Assembly (NCBI GenBank): GCA_021804305.1
Contig: JAJZKF010000013.1
Coordinates: forward strand, 1 to 12,172
Source of the DNA: Microcaldota archaeon
Lineage (GTDB): Archaea; Micrarchaeota; Micrarchaeia; Micrarchaeales; CABMGC01
Direction: 5' to 3'
Length of the DNA stretch: 12,172 nucleotides
A program made the position numbers and the translations under genes. Positions 6,108 to 12,172 of the stretch are shown one piece after another. How positions within the stretch are numbered: position 1 is the stretch's first letter; every line of letters begins with the position of its first letter. The notes under the pieces are model-generated. The model had not been told where the DNA came from, ran no database searches, and saw nothing but the letters and a program-made list of their open reading frames with translations.

Positions 6108-6137
6108 GCTTTATCACTCTGTTATATATGTGATTGG

Positions 6138-6458
6138 ATGGTCACGTATAAGCTCGATGATATTAAGAAGAAGGATCTCCAAGACAGAAAACCGATAAGA
6201 GTAATAGTTGGCGGTAAGCCGATCATGTTGGTCATGATAGATGACAGACCTTATGCCATAGGCGCCGTATGCAGTCACAGAGGGGGCCCGCTCGAAAAGG
6301 GCATGATTGAAGGCATGGCAGTCAAATGCCCATGGCACGGAGCGCTTTTTGATCTAAAAACGGGAAAGGCGCTGCCCACTACGCCATGGGGAAAAGAGCA
6401 GGGGACATATAGGGTAACTATAGATAACAACACCGGAGACGTGCTCATAGACGTGTAA
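6138..6458 (+). CDS. Rieske [2Fe-2S] protein (small ferredoxin type)
   Basis: This 106-residue soluble protein consists of a single Rieske domain. Its two cluster-binding boxes are C45-S-H47 (in AVCSHRGGPLEKG) and C64-PW-H67 (in VKCPWHGALFDLKTG), with 16 residues between H47 and C64, giving the two-Cys, two-His ligation of a Rieske centre. There is no membrane helix or signal peptide, and the size matches NirD or dioxygenase-ferredoxin type carriers, not the Rieske subunit of a bc1 complex. The ATG at 6138 is chosen because the N-terminus VTYKLDDIKKKDLQ then matches the usual first strand; the open frame upstream overlaps the opposite gene. The electron partner is not indicated: no oxygenase or reductase lies nearby. 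The gene converges on fumarase with only 18 bases between the stops. Confidence 0.93.
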   Translation: MVTYKLDDIKKKDLQDRKPIRVIVGGKPIMLVMIDDRPYAIGAVCSHRGGPLEKGMIEGMAVKCPWHGALFDLKTGKALPTTPWGKEQGTYRVTIDNNTGDVLIDV

Positions 6459-6476
6459 CTAGTCAGCTGTTAGGTA

Positions 6477-7868
6477 TTAGCGATTGGATACTAGCCGCTT
6501 GGAGTCCAGCAGCTTGTCTAACTCTTGCTTTTTCATTACTTTCATCTCTAAGCACACCTGCTTTATCGTCTTACCTTCCTTATATGCCCTTCTAGCAATC
6601 TGCGCCGCTCTAGTGTATCCGAGTTCTTCTGATAATGCGGTGGCTAAGGAGAGATTCTCATCAAGATGGCGCTTCAGATTTGCCTTGTTGGCCTTTATCC
6701 CGGTTACGCATTTCTTCCTGAATACGTTCATTGCGTTCGTAAGCAGTGATATTGAGTAGAGGAGGTTATATGCGATGACAGGCATGAAAACATTAAGCTC
6801 AAGTTGGCCTGACTGTGCAGCATACGTTATTGATGTGTCCTTTCCCATGACATCAAAACACACCATGTCCAACATCTCTGGTATGCTTGGGTTTATCTTT
6901 CCAGGCATTATCGATGACCCGGGTTGCACAGGCGGAATAGTTATGTCGGACATCCCTGCCCTAGGACCGGAACTTAGCAGCCTTAGGTCATTCGCTATTT
7001 TTATGAGAAGAGCGGCCAGACCCCTTATGCTGCCGCTTACTGCGAGTTCCTCGACCTGGTTCTGCTGCACGCCAAAGAAATTCTTGGCGACCTTCATCTT
7101 AAATCCAGTTATCTTGGAAATCTCCGCAACTACAGAATTTGAATAGCCCTTGTACGACTCTATCCCTGTCCCGACCGCAGTCCCGCCAAGAGAGAGTTCG
7201 AGTAGGTATTCTGCGTTCCTCTCTATGTTATTCTTTTGCACGGAGAGGGCATAGGCGTATCCAGAGAACTCTTGCCCCAATGTCATTGGTACGGCATCCT
7301 GGAGATGTGTTCTCCCGATCTTGATATCATTTGAGAACTCCTTGGCTTTTGCGGAGAACGCCTTTTCTAGGAGCTCCAGAGTAGGAAGCAGGCTCTTTGT
7401 GATCATGGCGTATGCTGTGAGGTGTATATTGGCGTGATAAGTATCGTTAGTGGACTGTGCCATGTTCACATGGTCATTTGGATGCACCAGCCTGTAGTCC
7501 CCTCTCTTTCCCTTAAGCAGCTCTATCGCGCGGTTAGCTATCACCTCGTTAAGGTTCATGTTCGTGCTGGTCCCTGCACCAGCCTGGAATGCGTCAACCA
7601 CGAACTGGTCTGAAAGCTTGCCTTCTATTATCTCATCGCATGCATCTACTATGGCCCCGCCTATCTTCCTGTCGAGCTTTCCGTTTGAGACGTTGACCAA
7701 TGCCGCGGCCCGCTTTATTATCGCATAGTGTTTGACGAATGTGCTGTTTATCCTCAAACCAGATATTGGAAAGTTGTCGACTGCTCTCTGTGTCTCAGCT
7801 CCATAATAAGCGTTTGATGGCACCTTCACGCTGCCAAGCACATCGCTCTCCTCCCTGTAGCCAGCCAT
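6477..7868 (-). CDS. fumC: Class II fumarate hydratase (fumarase/aspartase superfamily)
   Basis: This 463-residue enzyme most likely interconverts fumarate and malate in the cytoplasm as a homotetramer. Superfamily blocks are complete: AGAGTSTNMNLNEVIANRA (96-114), VHPNDHVNMAQSTND (128-142), GRTHLQDAVPMTLGQEFSGY (185-204) and the flexible catalytic loop GSSIMPGKINP (317-327) with S318. H188 and S318 fall exactly on the E. coli FumC numbering. Fumarase-type choices are THLQD and MPGK; aspartase would have TQLQD and MPAK. Other parts look like aspartase (LRLLSSGPRAG, AAQSGQLELNV), so aspartate ammonia-lyase activity remains possible. Its place after the succinate dehydrogenase genes favours fumarase. 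The ATG at 7868 has no clear ribosome binding site but lies at the predicted transcription start of a TATA box, implying leaderless mRNA. Confidence 0.92.
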   Translation of the reverse strand: MAGYREESDVLGSVKVPSNAYYGAETQRAVDNFPISGLRINSTFVKHYAIIKRAAALVNVSNGKLDRKIGGAIVDACDEIIEGKLSDQFVVDAFQAGAGTSTNMNLNEVIANRAIELLKGKRGDYRLVHPNDHVNMAQSTNDTYHANIHLTAYAMITKSLLPTLELLEKAFSAKAKEFSNDIKIGRTHLQDAVPMTLGQEFSGYAYALSVQKNNIERNAEYLLELSLGGTAVGTGIESYKGYSNSVVAEISKITGFKMKVAKNFFGVQQNQVEELAVSGSIRGLAALLIKIANDLRLLSSGPRAGMSDITIPPVQPGSSIMPGKINPSIPEMLDMVCFDVMGKDTSITYAAQSGQLELNVFMPVIAYNLLYSISLLTNAMNVFRKKCVTGIKANKANLKRHLDENLSLATALSEELGYTRAAQIARRAYKEGKTIKQVCLEMKVMKKQELDKLLDSKRLVSNR

Positions 7869-7889
7869 ATTAAGATAGTGATGTTACAG

Positions 7890-7897
7890 TTAATAAA
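7890..7897 (-). promoter_or_regulatory. TATA box for leaderless fumarase transcript
   Basis: On the minus strand TTTATTAA is centred 26 bases before the A of the fumarase ATG (7868). This is the spacing expected if transcription starts at or within a base of the start codon. It lies in the 42-base gap after sdhB, so fumarase could be expressed both from the operon and from this internal promoter. Confidence 0.5.
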
Positions 7898-7910
7898 TGT
7901 TGTGAGAGAC

Positions 7911-8675
7911 TCACATCTTCCCTTGCAGCGTTTTCTTCGCTATCTCCCCTTTTAGTATCTGGATGGCAAGCGCAGGGTCAACGAACTTCGGGCAGACTTT
8001 CGAGCACGAACCAGAGAACTCGCACCCCCATACCCCCCTCAGGGTGTCTATCTCCTTGAGCCTGTCCTCCTTGCCGTCGTCTCTCGAATCAGCATAATAG
8101 CGGTATGCCTGCGCAAGCGCCTGTGGGCCGAGAAACTCCTTGTTAGTGTTGGCCACCGGGCACGCATCGAAGCACAACCCGCATTTTATGCACTCCGAGA
8201 ACGGTAGGTACTCGTCCCTTTCCTTATCGCTCTGCTTCGTCTCAGTCCTGTTGTCATACCTGTCCTTTTCATTCTTGTATATCAGCCATGGCTTTATGCT
8301 CTTGTGGTTCTGGAAGAAGTCGTCAAAGTCGGTGACCAAATCCTTGAGGAGTGGATGCCCTTGCATGGGCGCCACCTCTATGGTATCGTGCTCCGCCGCC
8401 ACGGAGAGCAGGTTCGTTTCGCATGCCAGTGAAGGTTTCCCATTTATAACCATGGCACATGATCCACATATGCCCATCCTGCAGCTGTACCTGAATGATA
8501 GCTTGTGGTCTATGTTCTCCTTTATCTGTATTAATGAATCAAGGACTGTCGTAAGCCTTTTAGCTTCCACTCTGTATTCTTTCTCCATGAACCTTGCTTT
8601 TGAGTAATCGAAGGTCTTGGCCACTACGCGTATGGTCCTTTCCTCCATGTTCCCTTCGTCTGATGCATCACTCAC
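7911..8675 (-). CDS. sdhB: Succinate dehydrogenase iron-sulfur subunit
   Basis: This 254-residue subunit carries electrons from the flavin in SdhA to the membrane quinone. All three cluster sites are present: [2Fe-2S] with C65, C70, C73 (YSCRMGICGSC) and C85; [4Fe-4S] with C162, C165, C168 and C172 (CIKCGLCFDACP); and the third site C218, C224, C228 (CEFSGSCSKVCP), the spacing that holds [3Fe-4S] in standard SdhB. The extra domain of CCG-type archaeal enzymes is absent. The start is GTG at 8675, supported by a full GGAGGTG seven bases upstream; an alternative ATG ten residues in (MEERTIRV) has no comparable site. The start overlaps the end of the small anchor gene by 8 nt, indicating coupled translation. 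Length is typical. Confidence 0.96.
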   Translation of the reverse strand: MSDASDEGNMEERTIRVVAKTFDYSKARFMEKEYRVEAKRLTTVLDSLIQIKENIDHKLSFRYSCRMGICGSCAMVINGKPSLACETNLLSVAAEHDTIEVAPMQGHPLLKDLVTDFDDFFQNHKSIKPWLIYKNEKDRYDNRTETKQSDKERDEYLPFSECIKCGLCFDACPVANTNKEFLGPQALAQAYRYYADSRDDGKEDRLKEIDTLRGVWGCEFSGSCSKVCPKFVDPALAIQILKGEIAKKTLQGKM

Positions 8676-8859
8676 GTGTAAACACCTCCCTATACCCTAA
8701 TATCCCGAAGACTATGGATCCTATCCCTGCGAGTATGCCTAATACATACCTTATGAGATGTAACTGTGGAAATGGCGACATTACCGCGATAAGCCAGAGC
8801 AGTATTGGCACGCCTGCCATGGCGCCGTAGAAGAACATCATTTTCTTAAATTCTTTCAT
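8668..8859 (-). CDS. sdhD: Small two-helix membrane protein, probable SDH anchor (SdhD-like)
   Basis: This is a 63-residue hydrophobic protein with two membrane helices, about residues 8-27 (FFYGAMAGVPILLWLIAVM) and 36-54 (IRYVLGILAGIGSIVFGIL), joined by a short loop containing H34. I do not recognise the sequence as a named family; the assignment as the second succinate dehydrogenase anchor rests on its place between the larger anchor gene and sdhB. The start is ATG 8859, which overlaps the previous stop as ATGA and has GGTGG at 8865-8869, 5 nt upstream. A longer version from a GTG at 8901 is open but would lie inside the previous gene. It is smaller than usual SdhD proteins of three helices. 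Confidence 0.7.
   Translation of the reverse strand: MKEFKKMMFFYGAMAGVPILLWLIAVMSPFPQLHLIRYVLGILAGIGSIVFGILGYREVFTRE
8683..8689 (-). promoter_or_regulatory. Shine-Dalgarno supporting the GTG start of sdhB
   Basis: GGAGGTG on the minus strand is a full consensus site lying inside the 3' end of the preceding anchor gene, 7 nt before GTG 8675. It decides in favour of the GTG start over the ATG at codon 10. Confidence 0.75.
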
Positions 8860-9287
8860 ATTGTCCACCATAACAGAAGGGCGACAAAACCTATAGCCCA
8901 CAGCAGCATCGCCGCATAAGGAATCGGTATTGCAAACGCCCCGGTCTTCCCGTACTTCTTCTTCATGAGGAAACCATGACCTTTACCAAGGTGGCCGAAT
9001 GCCAGCCCTTTTGTGATTATCAGTGACAAACCCTTGACGGTTTCAAACAGTTGTGGGGTAAACAGGATCCATATTACGATCGTTGATGCCTTCACCATTA
9101 CGCCTATGCCAGGCACTACGTAATAGCCCAGCAGCATTACCCCGTATATCATGCTGAATACTATGAGAATCCTATATGCAAGCATGTGCACGAATGCTTC
9201 CTTATCGAATTTAATCAGACGTACTATGTTTGATTGTCTTCCACGCAGGTTATATACATTTTTCGGCACGACTCCACCCTTATGCAT
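8856..9287 (-). CDS. sdhC: Membrane anchor subunit of succinate dehydrogenase (SdhC-like)
   Basis: This 143-residue protein has about three membrane helices: 36-60 (from AYRILIVFSMIYGVMLLGYY), 62-84 (VMVKASTIVIWILF) and 119-142 (AIPIPYAAMLLWAIGFVALL). The stretch from residue 85 to 108 is amphipathic with H99 and H104; H34 lies at the edge of helix 1. These are the only candidate haem ligands, and haem binding cannot be judged from sequence. A basic N-terminal segment of about 30 residues faces the cytoplasm. Identification as SdhC is by position, between sdhA and sdhB, and by topology rather than by a recognised motif. ATG 9287 is chosen because it forms a TGATG overlap with the sdhA stop; longer starts up to 9389 would run deep inside sdhA. 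Its own stop overlaps the next start as ATGA. Confidence 0.75.
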   Translation of the reverse strand: MHKGGVVPKNVYNLRGRQSNIVRLIKFDKEAFVHMLAYRILIVFSMIYGVMLLGYYVVPGIGVMVKASTIVIWILFTPQLFETVKGLSLIITKGLAFGHLGKGHGFLMKKKYGKTGAFAIPIPYAAMLLWAIGFVALLLWWTI

Positions 9288-11032
9288 CAATACTTCCTTT
9301 CTTCCGGTTGCCATCTTGTGATCTTTACTGGGATATATGAAAGTTGGATTCCCTTTGAACCATTCATCGCTATGGTATGCTTCAGCCAATGTTTATCATC
9401 ACGCTTAGGATACTCCCTCATTGCATGTGCGCCTCGAGTCTCGGTTCTTGCAAGTGCGCATTCGACCACGACCTGTGCGAGCGCTAGCATGTGCTTTATC
9501 TCTATCACATCTCTGAGATTGGTGTTGTAGGTCTTCCCTTTATCGTCCACCGATACGTTCTTGAAGCGCTTGGCCAGTTCCATCAACCTCTTCTTCGCTT
9601 CTACGAGTTCCTTCTCCCTCCGGTAAACATAGACATGGTCGTTCATCTCCTGCCATAGGGTTTCTCTTATGCTATAGGGATTCTCGCTTCCCTTGGCCTC
9701 CATGATACGGTTCAACTCTGATGATGCATCTTGAAGCGCCTTTCTCTGAGCAGGACTCTGCCCGACTCCTGCCTTCGTGTACTTTCGCTTTGCAGCCGCT
9801 GCACCGGTCATCCCTCCCCATATCACGCATTGACTGAGGGAATTGCTGCCCAGCCTGTTCGCACCGTGGACACTGACACAGCCGCACTCCCCTGCGGCCC
9901 ACAGGCCTTCCGTATTCTTGCCATCGCGTCCCACCACCTCCCCCCTGATGTTCGTGTGTATCCCGCCCATAGTGAAGTGGCTTGCCGGCCTTATCGGAAG
10001 CGGCTCCTTGACGCAGTCGACGTTTATCATCTTTATCGCTATCTCCCTTATCATGGGAAGATTCTGGTCTATTCTGGCCTCGCCTATGTGCCTTAGGTCC
10101 AGCCAGACGAACTCGTCCTTGCCAAACCTCTTATCTTTAACACCTCTTCCCTCTTCCAGCTCTGTCATTATCGCCCTTGAGATTATATCCCTTGGGGCTA
10201 GCTCCATCTTTGACGCGGCATATCGTTTCATGAAGCGCTCGCCTTTGGAATTCAGCAGATATGCCCCTTCTCCCCTAGCCGCTTCTGTTATGAGTATGCC
10301 GCTAGGCACAAGCGCAGTCGGATGGAACTGGATGAACTCCATGTTCTTTAGAGGTAGACCGGCATCGTATGCCAGTGCTATGCCATCCCCTGTGCTGGAG
10401 TATGCCGTGGTTGTGAATTTGTACATCCTTGCGAAGCCGCCTGTCGCTATGATGCCGTTTGGAGCCATAAACGCGCGCTCGTCTCCGGACGCGAGATCGA
10501 ATGTATATATGCCCAGGAACTTGTTCTTGTCCATCAGCAACTTCGTCGCAACATGCTCGTGGAATATGTCGATGTTCTTATGCGACAATAGGTTATCGTA
10601 CAACGCACTCATCATAAAGAATCCTGTCTTGTCGGCAGCAAAGGCGGTCCTCGGTACGCTCATGCCCCCGAATGCTCGGAGCTGTATGTTTCTATCGTCA
10701 TTCCTGTTCCATGGCACGCCGAGATGGTCGAACATCCTTATCTCATCCGGAGCATGGCTTACAAGATACTCTACAGCGTCTTGGTCGCTGAGAAAGTCAG
10801 ATCCCTTTACGGTGTCATAGGCATGGAGTTTGCTGCTGTCATTGTTCTTCCCCTCGTACAGCACTCCAGATATGCCGCCTTCTGCTGACACAGAGTGGCT
10901 CCTCATGGCATGAAGCTTTGATATCACGGCTATACGCGCCTTATCTTTTGATACGATAGACGCTTCTAATGCGGCACGCATGCCGGCAAGGCCGCTTCCC
11001 AGGATGACTATGTCATAGTTCAGTATTTCCAC
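9287..11032 (-). CDS. sdhA: Succinate dehydrogenase flavoprotein subunit
   Basis: This 581-residue FAD-binding catalytic subunit oxidises succinate to fumarate. Evidence in order: dinucleotide fold GSGLAGMRAALEA (12-24); the covalent-FAD histidine H46 in RSHSVSAEGG; substrate-domain HPTAL with H237; EAARGEGAYLL (250-260); R281 in the APRDIISRA block, the family's proton-transfer arginine; RPASHFTMGGIHT with H352; and HGANRLGSNSL with R393. It ends in the usual C-terminal helical domain. Covalent flavin attachment is expected because H46 is kept, which distinguishes it from soluble L-aspartate oxidase. Length matches the family. It starts at GTG 11032, 7 nt after the malic enzyme stop; the preceding ribosome binding site is weak (GTGGT), so translational coupling is likely. 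It is followed by anchors and sdhB in the order A-C-D-B. Confidence 0.97.
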   Translation of the reverse strand: MEILNYDIVILGSGLAGMRAALEASIVSKDKARIAVISKLHAMRSHSVSAEGGISGVLYEGKNNDSSKLHAYDTVKGSDFLSDQDAVEYLVSHAPDEIRMFDHLGVPWNRNDDRNIQLRAFGGMSVPRTAFAADKTGFFMMSALYDNLLSHKNIDIFHEHVATKLLMDKNKFLGIYTFDLASGDERAFMAPNGIIATGGFARMYKFTTTAYSSTGDGIALAYDAGLPLKNMEFIQFHPTALVPSGILITEAARGEGAYLLNSKGERFMKRYAASKMELAPRDIISRAIMTELEEGRGVKDKRFGKDEFVWLDLRHIGEARIDQNLPMIREIAIKMINVDCVKEPLPIRPASHFTMGGIHTNIRGEVVGRDGKNTEGLWAAGECGCVSVHGANRLGSNSLSQCVIWGGMTGAAAAKRKYTKAGVGQSPAQRKALQDASSELNRIMEAKGSENPYSIRETLWQEMNDHVYVYRREKELVEAKKRLMELAKRFKNVSVDDKGKTYNTNLRDVIEIKHMLALAQVVVECALARTETRGAHAMREYPKRDDKHWLKHTIAMNGSKGIQLSYIPVKITRWQPEERKY

Positions 11033-11039
11033 TATACCA

Positions 11040-12172
11040 CTACGTAGATGCGAGTTTTGATACGAGTTTCTCTATTCTGGCATATCTCTTAAGTCTTTTC
11101 CTTATGCTCTTTGAAAGCTCCTTCATGTCGACATCGGCGCTTGCGACACCGGTCTTGATGGCAGACTTCGCGATAGAAGCTGCGACCTTCACCGTTACCG
11201 CTATCGCATTTTCCTCACAGAAATCAGGGACTATGTGGTCCTTTGAGAGTTTGGCTCTGCCGACACTCCCTGCTAATGATGCACTTGCTGCCAGGAGCAT
11301 TTCTGTGTTTATCACCTTAGCTCTTACATCGAGAACCCCCCTGAAGATTGCAGGGAATGCAAGCAGGTTGTTCACCTGATTTGGAAAACCGCTTATTCCC
11401 GTTGCTACTACAGCAGCGCCGGCGTCCTTTGCGTCTTTATAGCTTATTTCGGGTTCAGGATTTGCAAGAGCGAAGACGATCGGGTCTTTTGTCATGCTCT
11501 TTATCATCTCCTTATTAAAAGCCCCTTTTATTGATGCGCCTATGAGGGCATCTGCGCCTTTTACGGCATCTTGTAGCGTTCCCTTCAGCATCTTCCGGTT
11601 GGTCTGCTGCGATAACGCCACCTTCCTATCGTTCATGCCGACGTCCCTTCCTTCATAGATGATACCATTGCTGTCGCATATGACCACATCCCTTGCGCCG
11701 GCAGCTACAAGCAGCTCGGTTATGCCAATGCCAGCCGCGCCGGCTCCATTTACCACTATTTTTGCGCTGTTCAGTTTCCTTCCGGTCACAAGCATGGCGT
11801 TTCTCAGAGCAGCAAGTGCCACCACTGAGAGTCCCTGCCTGTCATCATGAAACACAGGTATCTTCAATTCAGCCTTAAGCCTATCGAATGCCTCAAAGTT
11901 CTTTGGCGTGGAGATGTCTTCAAGGTTTATTCCCCCTACTGAAGGTTCGAGGGCCTTCACGAATGCAACGATCTCATCAGTGGTGTGTGCGTTTATTGTA
12001 AGGGGGATTGCATCAACACCTCCGTATTTCTTGAACAGAAGCGCTTTTCCTTCCATTACGGGAATGCCGGCTTCCGGCCCTATGTTGCCTAACCCTAGCA
12101 CCCTTGACCCATCTGATACTATAGCTATGGTGTTGCCCCTTGATGTGTATTCGTATGAGAGGTTGCTGTCCC
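11040..12172 (-). CDS. Malic enzyme (malate dehydrogenase, oxaloacetate-decarboxylating), 5' end outside the window
   Basis: At least 377 codons are in the window and the frame is still open at its right edge, where the protein reads YTSRGNTIAIVSDGSRVLGL as in the family N-domain; the true start is upstream. The enzyme converts malate to pyruvate and CO2 with NAD(P)+ reduction. Visible: GLGNIGPEAGIPVMEGKALL; the metal-binding NLEDIS block; HDD at the third metal ligand position; the Rossmann motif VNGAGAAGIGITELL with CDSNGIIYEGR; DPIVFALANPEPEI; and FPNQVNNLLAFPAIFRGVLD. Two near-invariant motifs are changed: DDQHGT is DDRQGL, and the sequence before FPNQ reads ATGISG instead of ATGRSD. It is the first gene of the cluster seen here, 7 nt before sdhA. 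Cofactor preference cannot be read with confidence. Confidence 0.93.
   Translation of the reverse strand, partial: DSNLSYEYTSRGNTIAIVSDGSRVLGLGNIGPEAGIPVMEGKALLFKKYGGVDAIPLTINAHTTDEIVAFVKALEPSVGGINLEDISTPKNFEAFDRLKAELKIPVFHDDRQGLSVVALAALRNAMLVTGRKLNSAKIVVNGAGAAGIGITELLVAAGARDVVICDSNGIIYEGRDVGMNDRKVALSQQTNRKMLKGTLQDAVKGADALIGASIKGAFNKEMIKSMTKDPIVFALANPEPEISYKDAKDAGAAVVATGISGFPNQVNNLLAFPAIFRGVLDVRAKVINTEMLLAASASLAGSVGRAKLSKDHIVPDFCEENAIAVTVKVAASIAKSAIKTGVASADVDMKELSKSIRKRLKRYARIEKLVSKLAST

Noticed and set aside
6061..6117. 19-codon N-terminal extension of the glycosyltransferase from GTG 6117
   Set aside because: The extension would cover the promoter region, has no ribosome binding site, and precedes the natural membrane anchor start.
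5949..6137. Upstream extension of the Rieske open frame by 63 codons
   Set aside because: It overlaps the start of the opposite glycosyltransferase gene and has no Rieske-family similarity; the ATG at 6138 gives a normal-length protein.
9288..9389. Longer SdhC-like start inside sdhA
   Set aside because: It would overlap sdhA by 100 bases with a non-membrane segment; the TGATG junction at 9287 gives a standard coupled start.
1..12172. CRISPR array, insertion sequence or tandem repeats
   Set aside because: No regularly spaced direct repeats, terminal inverted repeats with a transposase, or tandem arrays were seen on either strand.

Overview
The window is archaeal chromosomal DNA. The evidence is a split RNA polymerase largest subunit (A' and A'' as separate genes), a single-domain Sm-like protein, TATA-box promoters (some apparently leaderless), a tRNA with encoded CCA, and GGTG/GGAGGTG Shine-Dalgarno sites. 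The polymerase genes are well conserved overall but depart from near-universal sequence in several active-site elements. That, with a TCA-type gene cluster in compact overlapping array, suggests a deep-branching lineage; an acidophilic Micrarchaeota/ARMAN-like archaeon is my best guess, made from memory and not proven by the sequence.

Left part (1-4015, + strand): the last 28 codons of rpoB, then rpoA1 (A') and rpoA2 (A''), then, after a T-rich break, an Sm-like archaeal protein gene. The ribosomal protein L30e/nusA genes that usually follow rpoA2 are not here.

Middle part (4016-6476): a tRNA-Ala(GGC) with its own TATA box; about 300 bases without a convincing gene but with an open frame running out of the tRNA; a small DUF167/YggU-family gene with a good promoter and ribosome binding site; a 236-base gene-poor spacer; then a membrane GT2-type glycosyltransferase (- strand) and a Rieske [2Fe-2S] protein (+ strand) diverging from a shared, nearly palindromic TATA element.

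Right part (6477-12172, all - strand): a tightly packed cluster read from right to left as malic enzyme (5' end outside the window), sdhA, a three-helix membrane anchor (sdhC-like), a two-helix 63-residue anchor (sdhD-like), sdhB, and class II fumarase. Junctions are 7 nt, a TGATG overlap, an ATGA overlap, an 8-nt overlap and a 42-nt gap. Together these oxidise succinate to fumarate, hydrate it to malate and decarboxylate malate to pyruvate, passing electrons to a membrane quinone pool and NAD(P)+. The fumarase also seems to have its own leaderless promoter.

The main points for follow-up are the unusual bridge helix, switch 2 and trigger loop of the polymerase, the short N-terminus of A'', the altered conserved motifs in the malic enzyme, and the minimal succinate dehydrogenase anchors. 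I saw no CRISPR array, insertion sequence, integrase or defence gene.
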